Notes under the pieces: model-generated
Told to the model about the DNA's origin: nothing
Databases searched by the model: none
Seen by the model: the letters and a program-made list of their open reading frames with translations, nothing else
DNA from: Methylorubrum populi
GTDB taxonomy: Bacteria > Pseudomonadota > Alphaproteobacteria > Rhizobiales > Beijerinckiaceae
Direction: 5' to 3'
Assembly: GCF_002355515.1 (NCBI RefSeq)
Contig: NZ_AP014809.1
Location: 2,318,501 to 2,382,500, forward strand
Length of the DNA: 64,000 nucleotides
Shown: one piece after another, positions 56,792-64,000 of the stretch
How the letters are laid out: every line of letters begins with the position of its first letter
Position numbering within the stretch: position 1 is the first letter of the stretch
Program-made: the position numbers and the translations under genes

Positions 56792-57570
56792 CAGCCGGCC
56801 CCGGTGCTGAGACCGCCGAAGCGGCGGTCGCGGCGATGATACTCGCTGACGGCGGCCAGGAAGGCGTCGTGGTCGAAATCCGGCCAGAAACCGGGCTCGA
56901 TCACGTACTCGGCATAGGCCGTCTGCCAGGTGAGGAAGTTCGAGAGCCGGTGCTCGCCGGAGGTGCGGATCACGAGATCCGGGTCGGGGATGCCGGCGGT
57001 GTCGAGGGCGTCCGTGACGGTCGACAGGTCGATTTCGTCGGGCTGCAGCCGTCCTTCCGCGACGGCGGACACGATGCGCCGCATCGCGCGCAGGATCTCC
57101 TGGCGGCCGCCGTAATTGAAGGCCACCACCAGGTTCAGGCCGGTATTGGCGCGGGTGCGCGTCTCCGCTTCGTCGAGCAGGCCGGCGATATCCGCCGCGA
57201 GGTCGGCCCGGTCGCCGATCACCCGGACGCGGACATTGTTGGCGTGCAGGTCGGCGAGATCGCTGCGCACGAACAGCTTGAGCAGGCCCATCAGCTCGGA
57301 GATTTCCGAGGGCGGCCGGCGCCAGTTCTCGGAGGAGAAGCTGTAGACGGTGAGATAATCGACGCCGAGGGTGATGGCGGAGCGCACGGCCCGGCGGACG
57401 GCCTCGACGCCGCGGCGGTGCCCCTCGAAGCGGGGCAGGCCCCGGCTGGCGGCCCAGCGGCCGTTGCCGTCCATGATGATGGCGACGTGCCGCGGCGCTG
57501 GCGGCGCCGCTCCCTCGGGGGCGGCACCCGCCGTATCCCCGATCTGCCGCGCGCCTTCCGAGCGAACCAA
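56791..57570 (-). CDS. uppS: Di-trans,poly-cis-decaprenylcistransferase (undecaprenyl diphosphate synthase)
   Basis: UppS adds isoprene units to farnesyl diphosphate to give the carrier lipid for wall and LPS synthesis. The catalytic Asp lies in [18 protein letters not shown]; further motifs are [21 protein letters not shown] and [21 protein letters not shown] placed the start at the TTG at 57570 (259 residues) because AGGGGGAGG lies 5 bp upstream. A GTG at 57594 would add eight residues but has GAAGG directly abutting it. It is followed by cdsA with a one-base overlap, and lies 110 bp downstream of frr. Confidence 0.95.
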   Translation of the reverse strand: MVRSEGARQIGDTAGAAPEGAAPPAPRHVAIIMDGNGRWAASRGLPRFEGHRRGVEAVRRAVRSAITLGVDYLTVYSFSSENWRRPPSEISELMGLLKLFVRSDLADLHANNVRVRVIGDRADLAADIAGLLDEAETRTRANTGLNLVVAFNYGGRQEILRAMRRIVSAVAEGRLQPDEIDLSTVTDALDTAGIPDPDLVIRTSGEHRLSNFLTWQTAYAEYVIEPGFWPDFDHDAFLAAVSEYHRRDRRFGGLSTGAG

Positions 57571-57680
57571 CGCAGCCTCCCCCTCTTGGCGCACCCTTCG
57601 CCGCTCCCTTGGCCGCCTCTCACGCCGCTGCGGCCCGGCGCGGCCCCGCCAACCGTCCCGTTCGATCCAGGCCGGAGGCG

Positions 57681-58244
57681 TCAGACCTGCATGATTTCCT
57701 TCTCCTTGCCCGCCAGCACGCCGTCGATCTCGCTGATCGCGTCGTCGGTGGCCTTCTGCACGTCGCCGGCCTGACGCTTCTCGTCGTCCTGGCTGATGGC
57801 GCCGTCCTTCTCTAGTTTCTTGAGAATGTCGAGGCCGTCGCGGCGCACGTGGCGCACGGCGACACGGGCCTCCTCCGCATATTTATGGGCGACCTTGACC
57901 ATCTCCTTGCGGCGCTGCTCGTTCATCTCGGGGATGCGCAGGCGGATGGTCTGGCCCTCCGTCATCGGGTTGAGGCCGAGATCGGACTCGCGGATCGCCT
58001 TCTCGACATTCGTGACCATCGAGCGGTCCCAGACCGAGATCGAGAGCAGGCGCGGCTCCGGCACGCTGACCGTGGCGACCTGGGCCATCGGCATCGACGC
58101 GCCGTAGGCCTCGACCTGGATCGGATCGAGCAGGCTCGGTGTCGCGCGGCCCGTGCGCAGCGATCCCAGATCCTTGCTCAGGGACGAGACGGCGCCCTGC
58201 ATGCGGCGCTTGATGTCGCCGAGGTCGAATTCCGGTGTGGCCAT
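57681..58244 (-). CDS. frr: Ribosome recycling factor
   Basis: RRF splits post-termination ribosomes together with EF-G. The protein has 187 residues. Family stretches are [60 protein letters not shown] and [19 protein letters not shown]. The start at 58244 matches the usual N-terminus. In most bacteria frr directly follows pyrH; here pyrH is 13 kb away and in the opposite orientation. Confidence 0.98.
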   Translation of the reverse strand: MATPEFDLGDIKRRMQGAVSSLSKDLGSLRTGRATPSLLDPIQVEAYGASMPMAQVATVSVPEPRLLSISVWDRSMVTNVEKAIRESDLGLNPMTEGQTIRLRIPEMNEQRRKEMVKVAHKYAEEARVAVRHVRRDGLDILKKLEKDGAISQDDEKRQAGDVQKATDDAISEIDGVLAGKEKEIMQV

Positions 58245-58689
58245 GAGTTCAAAGTCCCGATGCGTTCGGGTGGCAGATCGGCGCGCTCGGGACGCGCCCG
58301 GCACGCGGTGCCGCTACATGAACGAAAAACCGGGTGGCCGCAAATGCGGTCGAAGCGCTCTTGCGGCGGGAAATCGGTGACGAGCCCGCGGGACCGTTCC
58401 GCTTCGAACCGTCGTCGTGGCAATCCGCCCGGCCGCCGGCCTTACGGAGCGCCGGACGCGGTCTCGTCCGGACGCGGCACGGTCTCGGCTGCAGAGCCCT
58501 GTCTTTCGGGGAAGCGAAGGGGCGGGATGAGGCTGCGCAAGGTCTTTCCGGGGCTTAGTTGGCAAATCAAAAGCCGATCGCGTTTTAATCCCTCCATCGC
58601 AGCGGGTGACCATGAGTTAGTAATTTCACGGTAAAAAATCTCAGCGACCACCTAACATATGTAATTCAGGTCGCGTCTGGAGCCATGCC
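58245..58689. other. Divergent intergenic region frr / second chemoreceptor
   Basis: These 445 bp include an AT-rich stretch from about 58555 to 58680 (for example GGTAAAAAATCTCAG and CCTAACATATGTAATTC), unlike the surroundings, that probably carries the chemoreceptor promoter. It would be the right-hand junction of the inferred inversion. No inverted copy of the left junction was recognised by eye. Confidence 0.45.
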
Positions 58690-60378
58690 GTGCCTGTCCG
58701 GAACCTGTCTATCCGCGCGAAACTGATCGGAAGCTTCACGATACTCACGATCTTGGTGCTCGCATTGGGTGTCGTGAGCCTGGGTGGCCTGTCTCACATC
58801 AATGGGCATCTTCAGACCATCGAGCGGAATTGGCTTCCGAGCGTCCGCACGGCGGGCGAAGTCGACGCGCTGACCGGCCGCTACAACACCAGCCTCCTGC
58901 GGCACGTCCTGACCAACGACGCCAAGAGTCTTGCCGCCGTCGAGAACGATGTCGTTCAGCGCGGCAAGAAGCTCGACGCCGCGGCGGATGCGTATGCGCC
59001 GCTCGTCAGCTCGCCCGAGGAACGCAAGCTCTACGAGACGTTCCGGCAGGAATGGCGCGCCTTTGCCGGTGTCGGCGAGCGGATCATGGGCCTGTCGCGG
59101 CAGGATGAGAAGGCGCAGGCCCTGGTCCTGTACGAGGCGGAGGCCGTACCCCCGCGGCGGCGCGCGTCGCTGGCGCTCGAATCCCTGATCAAGCTCAACA
59201 ACGACGGCGCGGCCGCGGCCGAGATCGCCGCCACCGATGCCTACGCCGCGACCAAGGTCCAGGTTCTGGGCGCGATCGCCGCCGCGATCCTTCTCTCGGT
59301 CGGGCTCGCCCTCGTCATCGTCCGCGGCGTTTCGCGCGGAATCGACTCCGTTGTGCGGCCGATGCAGGCCCTCGCGGGCGGCGACTTGAGCGTCGGCGTC
59401 GCGCATCAGGGGGAGGCCACCGAGATCGGCCGCATCGCCGATGCCGTTCAGGTCTTCAAGGCCGGTCTGATCCGCGCCCGCGCCCTGGAGGAGGAGACCG
59501 CGCTCGCGCGCGCCTCGGCCGAGGAGCAGCGCAAGGCCGGCATGCGGCAGATGGCCGAGAATTTCGAGCAGGCGGTGGGCGGCATCGTCGGCATGGTCTC
59601 CGCCTCGGCCACCGAGCTGCACGCCACCGCCGAGAGCATGACGACCACGGCGTTCCAGACCGCCAATCAATCGAGCGCGGTGGCGGCCGCGGCCGAGGAA
59701 GCGTCGGTCAACGTCAACACGGTGGCGGCCGCGTCGGAGGAGCTGGGGGCATCCGTGCAGGAGATCGGGCGGCAGGTGTCGGGCTCGGCGGATCTGGCGC
59801 AGCGGGCCGTCAACGAGGCGGACCGGACGGTCTCGCTCGTGCAGGAGCTCAGCGGCGCCGTTTCGGAGATCGGCGATGTGGTGAGCCTGATCTCGAACAT
59901 CGCCAGCCAGACCAACCTGCTGGCGCTGAACGCCACCATCGAGGCCGCCCGCGCCGGCGAGGCTGGCCGGGGCTTCGCGGTGGTCGCCGCAGAGGTGAAG
60001 GAACTCGCCAGCCAGACGGCGCGGGCGACCGAGGAGATCTCCGGCCAGATCGGCCAGATCCAGGGCGCGACGCGTCAGGCGGTCGGCGCGATCGGCTCGG
60101 TCACCGAGCGGGTCCGCGAGATCAATGCCGTCACCACGGCGATCGCGGCGGCGGTCGAGCAGCAGGAGGCGGCCACCCAGGAGATCGTGTCCAGCGTGGG
60201 GCAGGCCTCGGCTGGCACGACCGAGGTGACGAGCAACATGGTCGGTCTCGCACGCGCCTCGGAAGGTACGGGTGCGGCCGCCTCTCAAGTGCTGTCGTCG
60301 GCCTCCGAACTCTCGCGCCAGTCCGAGCATCTCTCGGCCGAGGTCACGCGGTTCCTGGCCTCCGTGCGCGCGGCCTGA
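58690..60378 (+). CDS. Methyl-accepting chemotaxis protein (4HB_MCP-type)
   Basis: The 562-residue receptor has a first transmembrane helix at about 10-32 ([20 protein letters not shown]), a four-helix-bundle sensor ([20 protein letters not shown], then [16 protein letters not shown]), a second helix at about 195-215, a HAMP domain and a signalling hairpin with [20 protein letters not shown]. It ends FLASVRAA with no CheR-tethering pentapeptide. The start is a GTG at 58690 with GGAG 9 bp upstream; an ATG five bases earlier is out of frame. From the HAMP domain on it closely matches the receptor at 40111, while the sensor parts differ, so the two probably sense different ligands with the same output. 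Confidence 0.95.
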   Translation: MPVRNLSIRAKLIGSFTILTILVLALGVVSLGGLSHINGHLQTIERNWLPSVRTAGEVDALTGRYNTSLLRHVLTNDAKSLAAVENDVVQRGKKLDAAADAYAPLVSSPEERKLYETFRQEWRAFAGVGERIMGLSRQDEKAQALVLYEAEAVPPRRRASLALESLIKLNNDGAAAAEIAATDAYAATKVQVLGAIAAAILLSVGLALVIVRGVSRGIDSVVRPMQALAGGDLSVGVAHQGEATEIGRIADAVQVFKAGLIRARALEEETALARASAEEQRKAGMRQMAENFEQAVGGIVGMVSASATELHATAESMTTTAFQTANQSSAVAAAAEEASVNVNTVAAASEELGASVQEIGRQVSGSADLAQRAVNEADRTVSLVQELSGAVSEIGDVVSLISNIASQTNLLALNATIEAARAGEAGRGFAVVAAEVKELASQTARATEEISGQIGQIQGATRQAVGAIGSVTERVREINAVTTAIAAAVEQQEAATQEIVSSVGQASAGTTEVTSNMVGLARASEGTGAAASQVLSSASELSRQSEHLSAEVTRFLASVRAA

Positions 60379-60396
60379 CGACCGCGCGTCCGCGCC

Positions 60397-61698
60397 TCAC
60401 AGGGCCTCGCCCCTCAGCAGGCGCGGGGTCTCGCCGCGCAGGGCGGAGGCTTGGCCGATGAAGAAGCGCTTCAGGCCCGGCATCCGGTCGACGAGGCCGA
60501 GCCCGAGGTCGCGGGTGAGGCGCAAGGTCAGGCTATCGTTGGAGAACAGGCGGTTGAGCCCGTCGGTCGCCGCCGCCATCGCCACGCTGTCGAACCGGCG
60601 GGACTGCTCGTAGTCGCGCAGCACCGCGTCGGCGCCGGGATCGAGCCCGAGCCGCAGGGCGCCGGTCACGGCCTCGGCGAGGGCTGCCGCCCCGGCGAGC
60701 CCGAGATTGAGGCCCTGGCCCGCCAGAGGGTGGATGACGTGGGCGGCGTCGCCGAGAAGCGCGAGGCGCGGTGCCCGGAAGCTGCGGGCGATGCCCAAAT
60801 GCAGCGGGTGGGCGCTCGGACCGTGCTCCAGGGCGATGCGGCCGAGTTCGGCCCCGAACCGACGCTCGATCTCGGCCAGCGTCTCGGCGGCGTCCCCGCC
60901 GAGCAGGGCCGGCACGTCGGCGCTGCGCTCGGTCCAGACGATGGAGGAGCGGTGGCCGAGCGCGCCGCCGGCCTTGAGCGGCAGGATCGCGAAGGGGCCG
61001 CTCGGCAGGAAATGCTCGAAGGCGCGCCCCTCGTGGTCGCGGGCATGCTGGATCGTCGCGACGATGCCCGATTGCGGGTAGGACCAGCCGACCCAGCCGA
61101 TGCCGGCGGCCTCGCGCAGGGCCGAGCGCGCCCCGTCGGCGGCGACCACCAGCGCGACCTCCTCGGTGCTGCCGTCGCTCAAGCTGACCCGGCTCGCCCG
61201 CGGACCGGGCACAGCAGCGCGGACCCCCGCGGCGGTGAGCCGGACGCCTACCTCGCGCGCGGCGTCGAGCAGCGCGCTCACCATCGGCTCGGCCTCGACC
61301 ATGTGGGCGAAGGGCTCGCCCTCCGCGCCCGTGTCCCGGCGCGCCTCGGTCCCGTCGCCGAAGGTGAGGAAGACCGGCCGCACCGGATCGCCGACGCGGC
61401 TATCGCTGATGACGAGCCGGCGCATGGGTTCCGCCGCGGGTTGGATCCGCGGCCACAGGTCGAGCTGCTCGAACATCCGCCGCGGTCCCGCCGCGACGGC
61501 GTAGGCACGTCCGCGGTGGCGCGCGGCACCTGCCTCGAGGCCGGGATCGCAGACCGTGACGTCGAGGGCGGGGCCGTGCGTCCGCTTCAGGGCGACCGCC
61601 AGGGTGAGGCTGGCGATACCGGCCCCGGCGACAAGCAGGCGACGGCTTCCGGGACGATGTCCGGTGAAGTTGCCGGGATGGCGATCCGTCGTGCTCAT
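60397..61698 (-). CDS. UbiH/UbiF family FAD-dependent monooxygenase
   Basis: The family hydroxylates the aromatic ring in ubiquinone synthesis. The protein has 433 residues. FAD-binding parts are LLVAGAGIASLTLAVALKR at the N-terminus, the DG motif VVAADGARSALREAAGI and GDAAHVIHPLAGQGLNLGLA near the C-terminus. The third glycine of the usual GxGxxG is Ser (GAGIAS), which is uncommon. The start at 61698 has AGGAG 6 bp upstream. It is divergent from tesB. Which ring position is hydroxylated cannot be decided from sequence. Confidence 0.9.
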   Translation of the reverse strand: MSTTDRHPGNFTGHRPGSRRLLVAGAGIASLTLAVALKRTHGPALDVTVCDPGLEAGAARHRGRAYAVAAGPRRMFEQLDLWPRIQPAAEPMRRLVISDSRVGDPVRPVFLTFGDGTEARRDTGAEGEPFAHMVEAEPMVSALLDAAREVGVRLTAAGVRAAVPGPRASRVSLSDGSTEEVALVVAADGARSALREAAGIGWVGWSYPQSGIVATIQHARDHEGRAFEHFLPSGPFAILPLKAGGALGHRSSIVWTERSADVPALLGGDAAETLAEIERRFGAELGRIALEHGPSAHPLHLGIARSFRAPRLALLGDAAHVIHPLAGQGLNLGLAGAAALAEAVTGALRLGLDPGADAVLRDYEQSRRFDSVAMAAATDGLNRLFSNDSLTLRLTRDLGLGLVDRMPGLKRFFIGQASALRGETPRLLRGEAL

Positions 61699-61943
61699 CG
61701 GCGCTCCTCTTCCTCGGCACCGCTGCCGCCTCCGACGAGGCGTGCCGCTGCGCTTCACATAGCGCGCGCGCCGCGCGCACGCGATCCCGGTGGCGGAGTC
61801 CCCATTCACGCAGCCCGGGATGTTTCCCGGGGGCGAGCGCCCCGCGTGGCATCGCCGGGCCGAGCCGCTATGTGCGTCGGGCGCGCCCCAAGTCGGGACC
61901 GCCCCTCATCGTCACCCGCCGTCCCAGAGCCGCAGAAGCCGTC

Positions 61944-62837
61944 ATGTCCGAAGCCGCCATGTCCGAAGCCCTTAGGCCCGATCCCGTCGACGCGCTTCTG
62001 TCGATCCTCGACTTGGAGCGCCTGGAGACCGATCTGTTCCGCGGCGTCAGCCCCCGGATCGGCTGGCCGCGGGTCTTCGGGGGGCAGGTCGTGGCCCAGG
62101 CGCTGGTCGCGGCGTCCCGCACGGTCGAGGCATCCCGCCCGCCCCACTCCCTGCACGCCTATTTCCTCCTCGGCGGCGACCCGGCGGTGCCGATCGTCTA
62201 CGAGGTCGAGCGCATCCGCGACGGCGGCAGCTTCACGACGCGACGGGTCAAGGCGATCCAGAAAGGCCGGGCGATCTTCGCGATGTCGGTGTCGTTCCAC
62301 GTGGCGGAGGCGGGCGTCGAACACGCCGCAGGGCTTCCCGACGTGCCGGGGCCCGGCGACCTGTCGGATGCGCGAACCCTCGTTCGGGAGGGCGGCAGCA
62401 TCGTGCCCGAGCCGATGCTCGCCTACTTCACCCAGGCCTGGCCGATCGAATTGCGGCCGGTCGAGACCGAGCGCTATCGCGACCGCGCGCCGAAGCCTGC
62501 CCGCTACCACGTCTGGATGCGTGCGACGAAGCCCCTGCCGGACGATCCGGCGGTGCATCGGGCGGTTCTCGCCTACGCCTCGGACATGACCCTGCTCGAC
62601 GCGACGCTGATCCCCCACGGCCGCACCGTGTTCGATCCGGAGATCCAGTCGGCGAGCCTCGACCACGCCCTCTGGTTTCACCGGCCGTTCCGGGCCGATT
62701 CCTGGCTGCTCTACTCGCAGGACAGCCCGAGCGCCGCGGGCGGACTCGGCTTTGCCCGCGGCACGTTCCACGATGAGGACGGGCACCTCATCGCGTCGGT
62801 CGCGCAGGAAGGACTGATCCGGCAACGCCGCTCCTGA
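61944..62837 (+). CDS. tesB: Acyl-CoA thioesterase II
   Basis: TesB hydrolyses acyl-CoA to free acid and CoA. The 297-residue protein is a double hot-dog: first half LFRGVSPRIGWPRVFGGQVV and HSLHAYFLLGGDP, second half SDMTLLDATLIPHG, SLDHALWFHRPFRADSWLLY and GLGFARGTFHDEDGHLIASV. The catalytic trio of the family (Asp, Gln/Thr in the second half) matches ASDMTL and SLDHALWFH. The first codons contain a direct repeat (ATGTCCGAAGCC twice, 61944 and 61959), giving two in-frame ATG starts. Confidence 0.95.
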   Translation: MSEAAMSEALRPDPVDALLSILDLERLETDLFRGVSPRIGWPRVFGGQVVAQALVAASRTVEASRPPHSLHAYFLLGGDPAVPIVYEVERIRDGGSFTTRRVKAIQKGRAIFAMSVSFHVAEAGVEHAAGLPDVPGPGDLSDARTLVREGGSIVPEPMLAYFTQAWPIELRPVETERYRDRAPKPARYHVWMRATKPLPDDPAVHRAVLAYASDMTLLDATLIPHGRTVFDPEIQSASLDHALWFHRPFRADSWLLYSQDSPSAAGGLGFARGTFHDEDGHLIASVAQEGLIRQRRS

Positions 62838-62978
62838 TAGGGGCACCTTGCGAGAATCTGCCGATGTGGCAGGCTGATTGCCTATTACGAAGGCAGTTTT
62901 CACGGCCAAGCTGCTCGACACGGCGCCAGCTCTCGCTCACGTTCTGAGCAGAAGAGCGAGAGCGAAATTGGTTCCGTC

Positions 62979-62994
62979 TGGCACGGTCCTTGAA
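62979..62994 (+). promoter_or_regulatory. Sigma-54 (RpoN) promoter for glnK-amtB
   Basis: TGGCACGGTCCTTGAA matches the -24/-12 consensus TGGCACG-N4-TTGC except for GA in place of GC at -12. It lies about 100 bp upstream of glnK. An inverted repeat CTGCC-N5-GGCAG at 62858-62872, about 110 bp further up, could be an NtrC site, though it is not the classical one. Confidence 0.7.
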
Positions 62995-63070
62995 TGAAGG
63001 CGCGCGGTCGCAGGGTCATCCCGATCCCTGCGGAACCGCTGGGTCTCGGCCGGTGCGTGGCCGGCGGTGA

Positions 63071-63436
<366 letters not shown>

Positions 63437-63569
63437 GAGCCGGTCCCTCATCGGTCTCCTCCCCGATATCCCGACGGTACATCACCCGTTCCGGCGGAAC
63501 GCGCCCGGCCGCGCCGCCGCCTTCACCCTCCTCAATGCTTGACGCACGGCGATCAGGAGCTTCCTGTCC

Positions 63570-64000
63570 ATGAAACCTCGTAACCTTCTCGCGCTCGGGC
63601 TGGGAGGAGCCGCCCTCGGCCTCCTCCTCGTCGAGCCGTCGCTCGCGCAGGCGCCGGCGGTCGAGCCCGCCGTCACCTCCGCCGCCCCGGTGCCCAATAA
63701 GGGCGACACCGCGTGGATGCTGATCTCCGCGGTCCTCGTCCTGCTGATGACGGTGCCCGGCCTCGCCCTGTTCTACGGCGGCCTCGTGCGCACCAAGAAC
63801 ATGCTCTCGGTGCTGACCCAGGTCTTCGCGATCGCCTCGATCGTCTGCCTCCTGTGGGTCACCTACGGCTACAGCCTCGCCTTCACCAACGGCGGCGGCC
63901 TCAACGATTTCGTCGGCGGCTTCTCCAAGGCCTTCCTCAAGGGCGTCGATCCGAACTCGGTCGCGGCCACCTTCTCCAACGGCGTCGTGATCCCCGAATA
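63570..64000 (+). CDS. amtB: Ammonium transporter AmtB, N-terminal part
   Basis: The reading frame starts at the ATG at 63570 (AGGAGC upstream) and runs off the right edge after 143 codons. A signal-like segment (NLLALGLGGAALGLLLVEPS, then LAQAPAV) precedes GDTAWMLISAVLVLLMTVPG, LALFYGGLVRTKNMLSVLTQ and VCLLWVTYGYSLAF, all characteristic of the Amt/Rh family; the cleaved N-terminal signal is typical of proteobacterial AmtB. It forms the conserved pair with glnK. The ammonium-channel histidines lie beyond the window. Confidence 0.95.
   Translation, partial: MKPRNLLALGLGGAALGLLLVEPSLAQAPAVEPAVTSAAPVPNKGDTAWMLISAVLVLLMTVPGLALFYGGLVRTKNMLSVLTQVFAIASIVCLLWVTYGYSLAFTNGGGLNDFVGGFSKAFLKGVDPNSVAATFSNGVVIPE

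Noticed and set aside
54845..56839. A 664-codon plus-strand frame opposite dxr and cdsA
   Set aside because: Shadow of two certain essential genes; no start signal.

Overview
The window is a dense, GC-rich (by eye close to 70%) chromosomal segment of an alphaproteobacterium. Several things point to Hyphomicrobiales and probably the Methylobacterium/Methylorubrum group: the bamE / CBP3-like chaperone / DUF177 / plsX / fabH / ihfA / merR neighbourhood, an S2 protein with a helix-hairpin-helix tail, HdaA, homospermidine synthase paired with an ornithine decarboxylase behind a structured leader, and the general codon style. The genus is an inference. No rRNA, tRNA, CRISPR array, insertion sequence or phage gene was recognised, so this looks like core chromosome with small accessory patches.

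Layout. 0-3 kb (minus): start of a membrane-bound nucleotide-sugar dehydratase (cut by the window edge), a DUF1206 membrane protein, a small Smr-like protein and two tandem Uma2 proteins. 3-7.6 kb: polyamine genes, homospermidine synthase and ornithine/lysine decarboxylase, the latter behind a long speF-type leader with its own promoter. 7.7-18.1 kb (mostly plus): osmoregulated glucan synthesis, an old yellow enzyme, a HAD phosphatase converging on bamE, then the respiratory chaperone/fatty-acid cluster plsX-fabH-ihfA-merR and two small proteins. 18.4-23.4 kb: the prkA-yhbH-spoVR operon. 23.5-25.3 kb (minus): purM-purN. 25.6-32.2 kb (plus): a PerM/AI-2E exporter-like protein, hdaA, and polyphosphate metabolism (ppk1 behind a candidate Pho box, then ppx). 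32.3-34.2 kb (minus): a two-gene operon of an RDD membrane protein and a ClpP-like membrane protease, both with GYF_2-like N-termini. 35.2-36.0 kb: a Phd-type antitoxin with a decayed VapC toxin. 36.1-39.7 kb: aspartate aminotransferase and, divergently, a propionate-CoA-transferase-like enzyme behind a perfect 10-bp inverted repeat.

40-63 kb: two paralogous chemoreceptors (40.1 and 58.7 kb) flank a broken essential cluster. rpsB-tsf-pyrH read rightwards, but frr-uppS-cdsA-dxr-rseP-bamA-lpxD, which normally follow pyrH, lie at 58.2-49.2 kb reading leftwards. A single inversion of about 13 kb between pyrH and the second chemoreceptor would restore the canonical order. The inverted block also carries ppa, a repeat-rich secreted protein, a GNAT enzyme and a phosphatase/WcbI pair. 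The window ends with a UbiH-type monooxygenase, TesB thioesterase and the nitrogen-control pair glnK-amtB behind a sigma-54 promoter.

The strongest leads for follow-up are the RDD/ClpP-like protease pair, the inversion, the dockerin-like loop in BamA, the palindrome in front of the CoA-transferase, the decoupled toxin-antitoxin remnant and the odc leader.
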